Below are positions 18,519 through 29,280 of a DNA stretch of 64,000 nt, piece by piece. A program made the position numbers and the translations under genes. Positions within the stretch are counted from its first letter, which is position 1; each line of letters starts with the position of its first letter. The stretch is from Providencia alcalifaciens. Lineage in GTDB: Bacteria > Pseudomonadota > Gammaproteobacteria > Enterobacterales > Enterobacteriaceae. Location: positions 2,728,001 to 2,792,000 of the forward strand of contig NZ_OU659204.1 of the NCBI RefSeq assembly GCF_915403165.1, in the 5' to 3' direction. The notes below the pieces were generated by a model. The model made no database searches, was not told the DNA's origin, and worked only from the letters and a program-made list of their open reading frames with translations.

Positions 18519-19277
18519 ATGAGCGAAAAAATCGAAACAACTTTGGTTACTTATGAATATCCAATGAATGAAAAAATTCGTTCTTGGCTGCGGCTTGAAA
18601 CATTACTAATGCAAATCTATGAACAGAGCCATATTACCTCCTACTCCTCTGGAATTGCCTTTTTCCGCTCTGTTTCTGAACTGATTGAAATTTTGGATAG
18701 AGGCGAAGTTCGCTCTGATCTTATCAAAGAACTCGAAAAACAAAAAAGTAGGCTACTCGGTTGGGCCGATGCCCCAAATGTTGATAAAACATTAATCACC
18801 TCTCTTTTAAATGACCTAACACCGAAAATAAGTAATTTAATGTCCGCACCTCGATTTGGCCATCAACTACGTAATGATAAAATTATTAGTATGGTACGCC
18901 AACGTCTCAGTATTCCCGGTGGATGCTGTAACTTTGATTTACCCACCCTTCAACTGTGGCTAAACATCCCTCAATCAGATAGAGATAATGAAATCAAAAG
19001 CTGGCTAAATAGCTTAGACCCTCTGCAAGATGCCTTAAAAACCGTGTTATTACTAATCCGTCAGAATGGAAATTTTGAATCTGCCGAATCTCATAATGGT
19101 TTCTTTCAAGGTAATGTCGAAGGAAAAGAGCTTTTACGTATTAGATTATCGCCAGAGCATTTGATATACCCTCAAATTTCAGGGCATAAAACGCGTTTTG
19201 CCTTACGTTTTCTTCATATCGATAGCGAGAATGGTATACTCCCAGACGTAATTCGTTTTCAGTTAGCCTGTTGTTAG
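18519..19277 (+). CDS. zapD: Cell division protein ZapD
   Basis: ZapD crosslinks and bundles FtsZ protofilaments at the Z ring. The sequence follows E. coli ZapD: YPMNEKIRSWLRLE at the N-terminus, the alpha-helical domain, FGHQLRND, and the C-terminal beta domain ending VIRFQLACC. Two in-frame ATG codons occur at 18513 and 18519. I prefer 18519 because AGGA at 18509-18512 overlaps the coaE stop and is spaced correctly only for the second. This gives 252 residues (E. coli 247). Confidence 0.95.
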   Translation: MSEKIETTLVTYEYPMNEKIRSWLRLETLLMQIYEQSHITSYSSGIAFFRSVSELIEILDRGEVRSDLIKELEKQKSRLLGWADAPNVDKTLITSLLNDLTPKISNLMSAPRFGHQLRNDKIISMVRQRLSIPGGCCNFDLPTLQLWLNIPQSDRDNEIKSWLNSLDPLQDALKTVLLLIRQNGNFESAESHNGFFQGNVEGKELLRIRLSPEHLIYPQISGHKTRFALRFLHIDSENGILPDVIRFQLACC

Positions 19278-19292
19278 TTTGAGAGTCAATGT

Positions 19293-19490
19293 ATGAATGA
19301 AATTATTGAAGTCAATTGTCCGACTTGCCAAAAAGTCGTGACTTGGAATGAATCCAGCCCTTTTCGTCCATTTTGCAGCAAAAGATGTCAATTGATTGAT
19401 TTAGGTGAGTGGGCCGCCGAAGAAAAACGCATTGAAAGCCAAGGAGATATTTCCGATAGCGATAATTGGAGTGAAGCACCTGAGCATTAA
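19293..19490 (+). CDS. yacG: DNA gyrase inhibitor YacG, zinc protein
   Basis: YacG is a small zinc-finger protein that binds GyrB and blocks DNA binding by gyrase. The four zinc ligands are in NCPTC and FCSKRC, followed by the conserved [11 protein letters not shown]. Length is 65 residues, typical of the family. It lies 15 bases after zapD and ends at a bidirectional terminator shared with mutT. Confidence 0.95.
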   Translation: MNEIIEVNCPTCQKVVTWNESSPFRPFCSKRCQLIDLGEWAAEEKRIESQGDISDSDNWSEAPEH

Positions 19491-19512
19491 TTTCACTTTA
19501 ACTATGTTGATA

Positions 19513-19550
19513 ATGAAAATAGCCCAATCTCTGCATTAGGCTATTTTCAT
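19513..19550. terminator. Bidirectional terminator between yacG and mutT
   Basis: A perfect 12-bp stem (ATGAAAATAGCC at 19513-19524 and its complement at 19539-19550) lies between the convergent ends of yacG and mutT. The A/T-rich outer stem supplies a T run in either direction. Confidence 0.8.
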
Positions 19551-19572
19551 CTTCATTACTGGCGACTGGTTA

Positions 19573-19971
19573 TTACGCGTCCTTGGTCAACATATCAACA
19601 ATCACGCGATTAGCAGGTGGAAACTCTTGTGCAATTAAGCTTTGCTGCTCAATCCAACGTGATTTTTGCCCTTCTTTTCCATAGGGCTCATTTTCCCAGC
19701 CTGAAACCATAAAGAAGTAGAGCGTAATAAATCTATCGTCAAATTCATGATCAACTTGATGGAATAAATCACAGTCACTCACCGCAATACCCACTTCTTC
19801 TTCCAATTCACGGATCAATGCATCCTTAGGATTTTCCCCTTTTTCTAACTTTCCACCAGGAAACTCCCAAAACCCAGCCATGTGAGTACCTTCAGGTCGC
19901 TGAGTAATAAAAATATGTTGCTGAGCATTACGAATGATCCCAGCGGCAATATGCAGATGTTTTTTTTCCAT
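19573..19971 (-). CDS. mutT: 8-oxo-dGTP diphosphatase MutT
   Basis: MutT hydrolyses 8-oxo-dGTP and prevents A:T to C:G transversions. The complete Nudix box runs from G40 to I62 (G, five residues, E46, then REL, EE and GI). FWEFPGGKLE precedes it, as in E. coli MutT. Length is 132 residues (E. coli 129). It follows secA on the same strand beyond a short hairpin, the same order as in E. coli. Confidence 0.96.
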   Translation of the reverse strand: MEKKHLHIAAGIIRNAQQHIFITQRPEGTHMAGFWEFPGGKLEKGENPKDALIRELEEEVGIAVSDCDLFHQVDHEFDDRFITLYFFMVSGWENEPYGKEGQKSRWIEQQSLIAQEFPPANRVIVDMLTKDA

Positions 19972-19983
19972 AATTTCTTCACT

Positions 19984-20007
19984 AAAAAGGCGGGTTTCCC
20001 CGCCTTT
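19984..20007 (-). terminator. Hairpin terminator after secA
   Basis: AAAGGCGGG (19986-19994) and CCCGCCTTT (19999-20007) pair perfectly around TTTC. The minus strand continues TTTTTAG. It ends most secA transcripts shortly before mutT. Confidence 0.78.
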
Positions 20008-20031
20008 ATTGATTATTTACTGAATTCTAAA

Positions 20032-22743
20032 TTAGTTTAAGCGGCCATGGCACTGCTTGTATTTCTTACCGGAACCACAAGGGCATGGATCATTACGACC
20101 AATTTTATTACCTTGAGTTGCAATCTTCGCTTCCGCTTCTGTCATTAGCGATTCAGTTTCAGCCTCATGGCTTAAATGCTGCTTCTTCGCCAAACGTTCA
20201 GCTTCTTCACGACGTTGTTGTTCTAAGGCTTCAACTTCTTCCGGTAAACGTACTTGTACTTTTGACAAGGTACTGATCACTTCATATTTCAATGCTTCTA
20301 ACATGTTGGCAAACATACTGAAGGATTCACGTTTGTATTCTTGTTTTGGATCTTTTTGTGCATAACCACGTAAATGGATACCTTGACGTAAATAGTCCAT
20401 GGAAGCTAAATGCTCTTTCCATAATGTATCTAGCGTTTGCAACATAACGCCTTTTTCAAAATTACGCATTGCTTCGGAGCTAACAATTTCTTCTTTACGC
20501 TGGTAAATTTCAATCGCTTTTTCCATGATACGTTCACGCAAGGTTTCTTCGTGAAGCTCAGGCTCTTTGTCTAACCACTCTTGAATTGGTAAATCAAGGT
20601 CAAAATCGTTCACTAAACGTTTTTGCAGGCCATCGATGTCCCACATTTCTTCCAGTGATTGAGGCGGAATATACGCATCAATAATAGTGGTAAATACATC
20701 TTCACGAATGCTGTCTACGGTTTCTTTAATATCGCCGCCATCCAGTAATTCATTACGCTGAGTATAGATGGCACGACGTTGATCACTTGCCACATCATCA
20801 TATTCAAGTAATTGTTTACGAATATCGAAGTTACGGCTTTCAACTTTACGCTGTGCGTTAGCAATTGCTTTTGTGACCCAAGGGTGTTCAATAGCTTCGC
20901 CTGGTTTCATACCCAATTTTTTCATCATGCCCGTTACACGGTCTGATGCGAAGATACGCATTAAAGCATCTTCCATTGACAGATAGAAACGTGATGAACC
21001 AGCATCACCTTGACGTCCCGCACGACCACGTAACTGGTTATCGATACGGCGAGATTCATGACGCTCTGTACCGATGATATGTAAACCGCCAGCCGCTAAC
21101 ACTTCATCGTGACGAATTTTCCAGTTCGCTTTAATTTCATCAATTTGTTCTTGCGTTGGGTTCTCTAACGCAGCCACTTCTGACTGCCAGCTTCCCCCTA
21201 ACATGATATCGGTACCACGACCTGCCATGTTAGTTGCGATGGTTACGGCACTTTTTTGCCCCGCGTTAGCGATAATGTCAGCTTCCATGGCGTGGAATTT
21301 CGCATTCAATACGTTATGAGCAATTTTTGCTTTAGTCAGCGCATGCGAAATTAATTCAGATTTTTCAATCGAAATAGTACCAACCAGAACGGGTTGACCT
21401 TTGGAAGTTTTATCACGAATATCTTCAATAATTGCATCAAATTTGTCTGCTTCAGTCATATAGACTAAGTCAGGCATATCTTTACGAACCATTGGGCGGT
21501 TAGTTGGGATAACAATCGTGTCCAGCTTATAGATAGAGCTAAATTCGAATGCTTCGGTATCCGCAGTACCGGTCATACCCGCGAGTTTTTCGTATAAGCG
21601 GAAATAGTTCTGGAAAGTGATCGATGCCAACGTTTGGTTTTCATTATGGATCTCAACACCTTCTTTTGCTTCAACAGCTTGGTGTAGACCATCAGACCAA
21701 CGACGCCCTTCCATTGTACGGCCAGTATGTTCGTCGACAATGATAACTTGGTTATCTTTAACAATATAATCAACGTCACGGGTAAACAGTGCGTGGGCAC
21801 GTAAACCAGCCATAACGTGATGCATCAGCATGATGTTAGTTGGAGAATAAAGCGACTCGCCTTCATCCATTAAACCTGCTTTTGCCAGTAACTCTTCAAC
21901 CAGAACCAGACCGCGCTCTGTGATTGTTACCTGGCGAGATTTTTCATCAACAGAGAAGTGACCTTCACCTTGGAAAGTGTCTGAGTCTTCTTTTTCTTGG
22001 CGAACGAGTTTCGGGATCAGTTTATCCACTTTGATGTACAGATCCGAGCTATCTTCCGCTGGGCCTGAAATGATCAGTGGAGTACGTGCTTCATCGATAA
22101 GAATGGAGTCCACCTCATCGACTAATGCGTAATGCAGTTTACGTTGAACGCGATCTTCTGGGCTAAATGCCATGTTGTCACGTAAATAGTCAAAACCGAA
22201 TTCGTTGTTGGTACCATAAGTAATGTCATCCGCATAAGCTTGGCGCTTCGCAGGTGGAGCCATACCTGACAAGTTAATACCAACTGTTAAACCTAAGAAT
22301 TCGAATAACGGACGGTTATTTTCCGCATCTCGTTTTGCTAAGTAGTCGTTCACTGTAACAACGTGAACCCCTTTGCCTGATAATGCGTTAATGTATGCTG
22401 GCAGCGTTGCAGTCAGTGTTTTACCTTCACCTGTACGCATTTCTGCGATACAGCGCTCGTTCAGTACCATACCGCCGATTAACTGAACGTCGAAGTGACG
22501 CATACCGAATACACGTTTGCTTGCTTCACGCACTGTCGCAAACGCTTCAGGGATCATATTTTCAATGCTTTCGCCTTGTTTTAAACGCTCACGGAATTCT
22601 ACGGTTTTGGCTTTCAGCTCGTCATCCGATAATTTCTCAAACTCAGGCTCTAGCTTGTTAATTTTTTCCACTTCTTTACGCAGACGGCGCAGAGTACGGT
22701 CATTACGGCTACCAAATACTTTGGTTAATAATTTAGTTAACAT
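20032..22743 (-). CDS. secA: Preprotein translocase ATPase SecA
   Basis: SecA is the motor that pushes unfolded preproteins through Sec[19 protein letters not shown] carries Walker [21 protein letters not shown] carries the DEAD-type motif II, and [20 protein letters not shown] is motif VI. The C-terminus ends with the zinc motif [14 protein letters not shown], which binds SecB and phospholipid. The ATG at 22743 gives [17 protein letters not shown] and 903 residues (E. coli 901); the open frame seven codons upstream is not conserved. The weak ribosome site fits the SecM-controlled translation known in E. coli. Confidence 0.98.
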   Translation of the reverse strand: MLTKLLTKVFGSRNDRTLRRLRKEVEKINKLEPEFEKLSDDELKAKTVEFRERLKQGESIENMIPEAFATVREASKRVFGMRHFDVQLIGGMVLNERCIAEMRTGEGKTLTATLPAYINALSGKGVHVVTVNDYLAKRDAENNRPLFEFLGLTVGINLSGMAPPAKRQAYADDITYGTNNEFGFDYLRDNMAFSPEDRVQRKLHYALVDEVDSILIDEARTPLIISGPAEDSSDLYIKVDKLIPKLVRQEKEDSDTFQGEGHFSVDEKSRQVTITERGLVLVEELLAKAGLMDEGESLYSPTNIMLMHHVMAGLRAHALFTRDVDYIVKDNQVIIVDEHTGRTMEGRRWSDGLHQAVEAKEGVEIHNENQTLASITFQNYFRLYEKLAGMTGTADTEAFEFSSIYKLDTIVIPTNRPMVRKDMPDLVYMTEADKFDAIIEDIRDKTSKGQPVLVGTISIEKSELISHALTKAKIAHNVLNAKFHAMEADIIANAGQKSAVTIATNMAGRGTDIMLGGSWQSEVAALENPTQEQIDEIKANWKIRHDEVLAAGGLHIIGTERHESRRIDNQLRGRAGRQGDAGSSRFYLSMEDALMRIFASDRVTGMMKKLGMKPGEAIEHPWVTKAIANAQRKVESRNFDIRKQLLEYDDVASDQRRAIYTQRNELLDGGDIKETVDSIREDVFTTIIDAYIPPQSLEEMWDIDGLQKRLVNDFDLDLPIQEWLDKEPELHEETLRERIMEKAIEIYQRKEEIVSSEAMRNFEKGVMLQTLDTLWKEHLASMDYLRQGIHLRGYAQKDPKQEYKRESFSMFANMLEALKYEVISTLSKVQVRLPEEVEALEQQRREEAERLAKKQHLSHEAETESLMTEAEAKIATQGNKIGRNDPCPCGSGKKYKQCHGRLN

Positions 22744-22838
22744 ATTTTTTCTCAGGTAAATCAATTAATTATTTGAATCAGTGATTTTTGACACGATGAG
22801 AAGCGACCTAATGGCAGGCTTTACATCGTTAAATGGAT

Positions 22839-23366
22839 TTAGGCGAAGAAGGGGCCAGCCCGAATGCCATGTACCTGAGCAACCCAAATCGCAGGCTGAT
22901 AAACAGTAAAGAGAGGGTAGATATGTTCGCTAGCTTGAGTCGTTGCCACATCCCATTGTAAAGATCGCTGCGCCAACATCGCATACAGCGTATCTAACAT
23001 TAATTGAGGGGCAAATAGTGTCTCTTTTTGTAGCTTACTTTTATCGGTATCTTCATCTTCAGTTGCTGAAAAGGCAAAAGTCAGTTGGCGGATAACATTA
23101 CGTACCGCATGTTGCTGCCAGTAATTGACCGAGTAAGAAGATGAGGATGAAGAGCGTTGAGAGTTCTGCTGTGCAAATAAGTTATCGAAAGCATTTACAG
23201 CTTGGCTTTGTCGATTAGCTGGCGCAGAATTAACTTGAGTTTGCTGAGATTCTGATAAGGCATTTAAAATTGTAGGCAAGCCAACACCTGTAGCCACAAC
23301 ACCCAATAACAGGTGGGACCAAAAGTATCGTCTACCTAAATGTCGCCAAAAATTTAAAATGCCCAT
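22839..23366 (-). CDS. secM: Secretion monitor SecM with arrest peptide
   Basis: SecM is an exported leader protein whose translation stalls until its signal is pulled by the Sec machinery; stalling unmasks the secA ribosome site. The N-terminus MGILNFWRHLGRRYFWSHLL carries the long signal sequence, with NYWQQHAVRNVIRQLTFAF in the middle. The arrest motif is IWVAQVHGIRAGP (W161, G167-P172) near the C-terminus, followed by only FFA. The Phe five residues before the Trp in E. coli is Tyr here (Y156), and Ile after the Trp is Val. The ATG at 23366 is preferred over an upstream TTG. Length is 175. Confidence 0.95.
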   Translation of the reverse strand: MGILNFWRHLGRRYFWSHLLLGVVATGVGLPTILNALSESQQTQVNSAPANRQSQAVNAFDNLFAQQNSQRSSSSSSYSVNYWQQHAVRNVIRQLTFAFSATEDEDTDKSKLQKETLFAPQLMLDTLYAMLAQRSLQWDVATTQASEHIYPLFTVYQPAIWVAQVHGIRAGPFFA

Positions 23367-23452
23367 CAAACTCTTATATAATTTATAGATTAAAGTATGA
23401 TTCCCAATTATGTTCTGACATCTTTAGCAATCGCGCAAAATGAGAGTTCACA

Positions 23453-23974
23453 ATGAGAGATAGTCATCCACAAGCGCTTTTCGATGTACTCGAAGAGTCT
23501 CTGGCGAAAACATCAAACACTTTACAAACTATTCAGCGAAATGCAAAAGCTATTCTAAAATTGAATCGTGTTGTAAAAAGTTTGCTGCCAGCGGAAATTA
23601 AACCCATGTGTCGGGTGGCAAACTACCGTAATAACATTATGGTTATCGAAGTGGCTAATGCCAGTTGGATGACCCGCCTTAATTATGAAAAAATTAACCT
23701 TCTTTCTGCATTAAGGTCGTCTATTCTACCATCTTTATCTTCCATCGACATCAGAATCAACCCCGATCTTATACGAAAATCTAAGCAAAATAGCTCATTG
23801 AATAAGCAATCAGTGAATCAAAAAGAAAATCGTAATCAAAGAAAGATTAGCACGCAAACTGCTGAGCAGTTATTAAGATTAGCGAAAAAGAGTCCGAAGG
23901 GATTAAAAGAGAAGTTTGAGCGGCTGGCTGCATTAGCCGGAGAGAGTACTAATGCAACCAACAGAAAAGGCTAA
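23453..23974 (+). CDS. DUF721/DciA family protein
   Basis: The N-terminal 95 residues match the DUF721 (DciA) family: a helical lead-in, VKSLLPAEIKPMCRVANYR, then NIMVIEVANASWMTRLNYEKINLLSALRS with the conserved Ser-Trp. A basic, low-complexity tail follows (KSKQNSSLNKQ and so on). DciA proteins load or operate the replicative helicase DnaB in bacteria without DnaC; this locus next to lpxC and secA is the usual one in gammaproteobacteria such as Pseudomonas. E. coli has no gene here. Whether this copy still works on DnaB cannot be told from sequence. It is divergent from secM and convergent with lpxC. Confidence 0.82.
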   Translation: MRDSHPQALFDVLEESLAKTSNTLQTIQRNAKAILKLNRVVKSLLPAEIKPMCRVANYRNNIMVIEVANASWMTRLNYEKINLLSALRSSILPSLSSIDIRINPDLIRKSKQNSSLNKQSVNQKENRNQRKISTQTAEQLLRLAKKSPKGLKEKFERLAALAGESTNATNRKG

Positions 23975-23995
23975 CTCTGGCTGACAGAGATAGCC
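23964..23995 (-). terminator. Terminator of lpxC, overlapping the end of the DciA gene
   Basis: GGCTA-A-CTCTG (23969-23979) pairs with CAGAG-A-TAGCC (23985-23995) around GCTGA; the minus strand continues CCTTTTC. A second perfect hairpin, CGCATAATAG (23995-24004) with its complement (24008-24017), overlaps the lpxC stop codon. Together they form the end of the dcw transcript. Confidence 0.7.
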
Positions 23996-24010
23996 GCATA
24001 ATAGAAACTA

Positions 24011-24984
<974 letters not shown>

Positions 24985-25027
24985 AAAATTTTAGCACAAA
25001 AAGCGGAAAAACCAATCTAATTAAAAA

Positions 25028-26185
25028 TTAATCGGCCTGTTTACGCAAGAAAGCTGGGATATCTAAGTAATCCGGCTCTTTATTTACTTGTGTATTTTGG
25101 TCGTTAACGGCTTTTGCAGCTGGTTTTTCATCATTTAATGAAGACATGCTATTTTGCATTTGCTGATAGCGTTGCTCCATTGAAGCTTGCTGAGACATTT
25201 TATTGCTCACTAAAGTAATTTCTGGACGTTTGTCCATACCAATACCAGTAGCAACAACAGTCACGCGCAATTCTTCATGCATTTCTGGGTCTAAAGAAGT
25301 ACCGATTACAACAGTCGCATTATCCGATGCGAATGCGCGAATGGTATTACCCACTGTTTCAAATTCATCCAAGCGCAGGTCAAAACCAGCAGTGATGTTG
25401 ACCAGAACACCACGCGCACCAGATAGGTCGATATCTTCCAGAAGTGGGCTAGAAATTGCCATTTCAGCAGCTTCTTCCGCTCTATCTTCGCCACGAGCCA
25501 CACCTGAACCCATCATCGCGTAGCCCATTTCTGACATTACGGTACGTACGTCAGCAAAGTCCACGTTCATTAAACCTGGGCGAGTGATCAGCTCAGCGAT
25601 ACCTTGAACTGCACCTTTTAATACGTCGTTAGCCGCACCAAAAGCATCCAGTAAAGAGATACCACGACCAAGTACTTTCAGTAGCTTGTCGTTAGGGATA
25701 GTGATCAGCGAGTCAACGTGCTTAGACAGCTCAGTGATACCGGCTTCCGCGAATGCCATGCGCTTTTTGCCTTCGAAATTGAATGGCTTAGTCACGACAG
25801 CAACGGTTAGGATACCTAATTCTTTAGCAACTTCAGCAACGACTGGCGCAGCACCAGTACCAGTACCACCACCCATACCTGCAGCAATGAATACCATATC
25901 TGCGCCATCAAGAGCATTGCGCAGTGCTTCACGGTCTTCTTCTGCCGCATTACGGCCGACTTCTGGGTTTGCACCCGCACCCAGACCTTTGGTAATACCT
26001 GTACCGATCTGAATGGTTTGCCCGACTGCGGTTTTACGCAGGGCTTGTGCGTCAGTGTTGACTGCAAAGAACTCAACACCCTCAATGCGCTCGCGTACCA
26101 TGTGTTCAACGGCATTTCCGCCGCCGCCGCCAACGCCGATGACTTTAATCACCGCATCGTTGGTTAGCTCCATTGGTTCAAACAT
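25028..26185 (-). CDS. ftsZ: Cell division protein FtsZ
   Basis: FtsZ is the tubulin-like GTPase that builds the Z ring at midcell. The GTP-binding loop GGGTGTG is at 105-111, [14 protein letters not shown] and [15 protein letters not shown] are core signatures, and the C-terminal peptide [14 protein letters not shown] is the binding site for FtsA and ZipA. Length is 385 (E. coli 383), the difference lying in the variable linker. It follows ftsA with 57 bases between. Confidence 0.99.
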   Translation of the reverse strand: MFEPMELTNDAVIKVIGVGGGGGNAVEHMVRERIEGVEFFAVNTDAQALRKTAVGQTIQIGTGITKGLGAGANPEVGRNAAEEDREALRNALDGADMVFIAAGMGGGTGTGAAPVVAEVAKELGILTVAVVTKPFNFEGKKRMAFAEAGITELSKHVDSLITIPNDKLLKVLGRGISLLDAFGAANDVLKGAVQGIAELITRPGLMNVDFADVRTVMSEMGYAMMGSGVARGEDRAEEAAEMAISSPLLEDIDLSGARGVLVNITAGFDLRLDEFETVGNTIRAFASDNATVVIGTSLDPEMHEELRVTVVATGIGMDKRPEITLVSNKMSQQASMEQRYQQMQNSMSSLNDEKPAAKAVNDQNTQVNKEPDYLDIPAFLRKQAD

Positions 26186-26242
26186 AATGTCTCTCCGTTT
26201 TGTGCTTACTATTGAAGCTAATAATATGCTTCTAAATAAAAA

Positions 26243-27499
26243 TTAAAATTCTTTTCTCAACCAGCTGGTGAGCTTACTAAACCACCCGCTAACTGAAGCA
26301 CGTTTTTCCGTCTCGGTATCATCGCCAAGGTGGCTTTCTTTACCGTAATGCAGAAGCCCTACCGCTGTGGAGTAGTATGGCTCCTGAGCATAATCCGTTA
26401 ATCCTGTTATATTAAGTGGGGTACCGATTCTGACCTGTGTATGGAACACTTTTTGGGCACACTCAACTAGCCCATCAATCTGTGCTGCCCCGCCCGTCAA
26501 AACTATCCCTGCCGCTAAGTGGTGTTTGACACCTTGCTGGCGTAACTGTTCCTGTAAATTTAAAATTTCTTCATTTACTAAATTTAACAGCTCAGTATAC
26601 CGTGGCTCAATCACTTCCGCTAAGGTTTGACGCTGTAAACTTCTCGGTGGACGACCGCCAACACTCGGTACTTCAACCGTTTCATCTTTACTCACAATCG
26701 AACCGACTGCACACCCGTGACGCACTTTGATAGCTTCTGCGTCTGTTGGCGGCGTACCAAATGCGTAAGCGATATCACTTGTAACCACATTACCTGCGTA
26801 TGGGATCACTTTGGTATGACGCAAAGCACCACCCGTATAAACCGCCATGTCCATTGTGCCACCACCGACATCAACAACACAGACACCTAATTCACGCTCG
26901 TCTTCAGTCAACACACTGTAGCTTGCAGCAAGGCCAGCAAAAATAAGCTGGTCAACTTTTAATCCACAACGTTCAACTGCTTTCACAATGTTCTTCGCCA
27001 TATCGTTATGGCAAGTGATCAGATGAACTTTAGCTTGCATGCGAACACCAGAAAGACCGACTGGATTTTTAATACCTTCTTGGTAGTCAATCGCGAATTC
27101 TTGCGGGATAACATGCAAAATTCGGTGTTCGTCTTTAACTCGGACAGATTTCGCAGTGTGAACTACGCTGTCCACGTCTTCTTGTGTCACTTCTTCTTCT
27201 GAGATTGGCACCATACCAATCTCATTTTGGCAGCTCACATGTTTACCTGATAATGCAAGGTAAACAGAAGAAATTTGGCAATCCGCCATTAATTCAGCTT
27301 GGTCAATCGCTCTTTGGACGCATTTAACAACCGACTCAAGATCGTTAACGCCACCTTTGTCCATTCCGCGAGATGGACAGCTTCCCACTCCAATAATATT
27401 AACCATACCATCGGGCAGAATTTCTCCTACAAGGGCTGACACCTTGGAAGTTCCAATTTCAAGGCCTACCACTAATTTTCTGTCCGTTGCTTTAATCAT
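26243..27499 (-). CDS. ftsA: Cell division protein FtsA
   Basis: FtsA is the actin-like ATPase that anchors FtsZ to the membrane and recruits later division proteins. Actin-fold motifs include VVGLEIGTSKVSALVGE, VVDVGGGTMDMAVYTGG and GIVLTGGAAQIDGL. The last residues WFSKLTSWLRKEF form the amphipathic membrane-targeting helix. Length is 418 (E. coli 420). It sits between ftsQ and ftsZ in the normal order. Confidence 0.99.
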   Translation of the reverse strand: MIKATDRKLVVGLEIGTSKVSALVGEILPDGMVNIIGVGSCPSRGMDKGGVNDLESVVKCVQRAIDQAELMADCQISSVYLALSGKHVSCQNEIGMVPISEEEVTQEDVDSVVHTAKSVRVKDEHRILHVIPQEFAIDYQEGIKNPVGLSGVRMQAKVHLITCHNDMAKNIVKAVERCGLKVDQLIFAGLAASYSVLTEDERELGVCVVDVGGGTMDMAVYTGGALRHTKVIPYAGNVVTSDIAYAFGTPPTDAEAIKVRHGCAVGSIVSKDETVEVPSVGGRPPRSLQRQTLAEVIEPRYTELLNLVNEEILNLQEQLRQQGVKHHLAAGIVLTGGAAQIDGLVECAQKVFHTQVRIGTPLNITGLTDYAQEPYYSTAVGLLHYGKESHLGDDTETEKRASVSGWFSKLTSWLRKEF

Positions 27500-27543
27500 T
27501 TGCTTCTGCCTATCTGCCTAATTTGAGTTATTAGCAATTTGTC

Positions 27544-28356
27544 TTATTGGAAGCCTTGCGGTGCGTCAACTAATAAAGGAGCCCACCCCACCGCTGCCCC
27601 ACTGGTATAACGCAAATCAACATAGTCGACGCGTTTATCAGTCGTTTGCTGTAAAAGCGGATAAAGCTCAAGAAAACGATTTAACCGCTCTAACACATCT
27701 TTTTTCCCAAGTTCGACTCTTACATCATTATCTAAAATAATCTGCCATGCATGGCGCGCTGTCATAGAAACGGATTTTAGTTTCAAGTTATTTTTCGCCA
27801 AAATACCACTTAGTACAGCAAATTCTTTCAAAACCTCTGTTTGGCTTCCTTGCGGACCATACAGCATTACATAATCGCCTTTGCCATTTTGACTTGGTGG
27901 AAGGGTAAATACACGCCCTTCTTGGTCGACCAAGTTTTGGTCATTCCATCTTGCGTAGGGTTTGTACTCCGCAATATGGATTTTTAATTCATCCGGCCAC
28001 TGTTTACGCACTGTAACTTGGCGTATCCACGGCATCATACTGATTTGGTTTTGAATCGCATTCACATCCACCGTCATAAAGGTGCCCGGCTGACCTAATG
28101 ACAAAATTGCCTTTCGCACATCATCATTGGTGGTGTAGTTGCGCTCTCCCGTTAATATCAGTTTGGACATTGGCAGCCTATCGGCATCCTTCATCCAGTT
28201 CATCACAGTCCAGCCGCTCCACACAATGGTGCCGACAACCATCAGGAAGAAAATCAATCCGCCCAAAAAAGCCCCATTACTTGGTCTTAAGCGCGGATCT
28301 TCATCTTGACCGCTATTCTGATTATGATGCCTTACGTTTAACGCTGCCTGTGACAT
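27544..28356 (-). CDS. ftsQ: Cell division protein FtsQ
   Basis: FtsQ is a bitopic inner-membrane protein that forms the FtsQLB subcomplex of the divisome. A cytoplasmic N-terminus is followed by one membrane segment (about 30-51, FLGGLIFFLMVVGTIVWSGW) and the periplasmic POTRA domain (LTGERNYTTNDDVRKAI) and beta domain (VRKQWPDELKIHIAEYKPYARWND). Length is 270 (E. coli 276). The start lies two bases after the ddlB stop, indicating translational coupling. Confidence 0.97.
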   Translation of the reverse strand: MSQAALNVRHHNQNSGQDEDPRLRPSNGAFLGGLIFFLMVVGTIVWSGWTVMNWMKDADRLPMSKLILTGERNYTTNDDVRKAILSLGQPGTFMTVDVNAIQNQISMMPWIRQVTVRKQWPDELKIHIAEYKPYARWNDQNLVDQEGRVFTLPPSQNGKGDYVMLYGPQGSQTEVLKEFAVLSGILAKNNLKLKSVSMTARHAWQIILDNDVRVELGKKDVLERLNRFLELYPLLQQTTDKRVDYVDLRYTSGAAVGWAPLLVDAPQGFQ

Positions 28357-28357
28357 A

Positions 28358-29278
28358 TCAACTAGCCAATTCCAAAATACGTACCACTAACTGCGAAAAA
28401 TCCAAACCTGCTTGACGCGCAGCCATTGGAACTAAACTGTGACTGGTCATTCCCGGCGAAGTATTCACTTCGAGTAAATAGAACTCCCCATCACTATCTT
28501 GCATCACATCAACCCGTCCCCAGCCACGACAACCTACCGCTTGATAAGCCTGCATTGCGATATCTGCCAATTTCGCTTCGAGGTCGCTGGTTAATCCACT
28601 TGGGCAGAAATATTGAGTCTCATCGGACAAATATTTCGCTTCATAGTCATAAAAAATACCCGGTGGCTGAATGCGAATCGAAGGGAGAACCTCGTCACCC
28701 AGTACCGCGACCGTATACTCAGGACCACTTAACCACTTTTCAATCAATAACGTATCGTCAAACTGGAAAGCAAGCTCAATGGCTTCCGGCAGAGCATCCA
28801 GAAAGTCAACTTTGCTCATTCCAACACTGGAACCTTCCAAACTCGGTTTAACGATAAGTGGCAGTCCTAAGTGCTTAACTTGCTGAGCTAACTGCTCTTT
28901 TTTAATATTAGTATATTTCTGCTTGTTAAGTGAAATATATGGAGAAACACTTAACCCAGCACCTTGCCAAAGTTGTTTGGTGCGCAGTTTATCCATACTC
29001 AGCGCAGATGCCATTACGCCACTACCTGTGTATGGAAGCCCCAGAAACTCAAGCATTCCTTGGATCGTGCCGTCTTCCCCGCCACGACCATGTAAGGCGA
29101 TAAACGCTTTATCAAACCCAGCTTCTTTTAATGTCACAACAGGAAAATCTTGGGTATCAACTGGATGCGCATCAACGCCCGCTTGGCGTAATCCCGCCAA
29201 TACAGCATTGCCAGACTGAAGTGACACTTCACGTTCAGCTGATGTGCCGCCAAATAGAACCGCGATTTTTTCTGTCAT
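28358..29278 (-). CDS. ddlB: D-alanine--D-alanine ligase B
   Basis: DdlB joins two D-Ala residues for the peptidoglycan pentapeptide. It is an ATP-grasp enzyme of 306 residues (E. coli 306). [15 protein letters not shown] starts the N-terminal domain, the ATP-grasp segment includes [18 protein letters not shown], and Mg ligands lie in [18 protein letters not shown]. It is tightly packed between murC (2 bases) and ftsQ. Confidence 0.98.
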   Translation of the reverse strand: MTEKIAVLFGGTSAEREVSLQSGNAVLAGLRQAGVDAHPVDTQDFPVVTLKEAGFDKAFIALHGRGGEDGTIQGMLEFLGLPYTGSGVMASALSMDKLRTKQLWQGAGLSVSPYISLNKQKYTNIKKEQLAQQVKHLGLPLIVKPSLEGSSVGMSKVDFLDALPEAIELAFQFDDTLLIEKWLSGPEYTVAVLGDEVLPSIRIQPPGIFYDYEAKYLSDETQYFCPSGLTSDLEAKLADIAMQAYQAVGCRGWGRVDVMQDSDGEFYLLEVNTSPGMTSHSLVPMAARQAGLDFSQLVVRILELAS

Positions 29279-29280
29279 GC

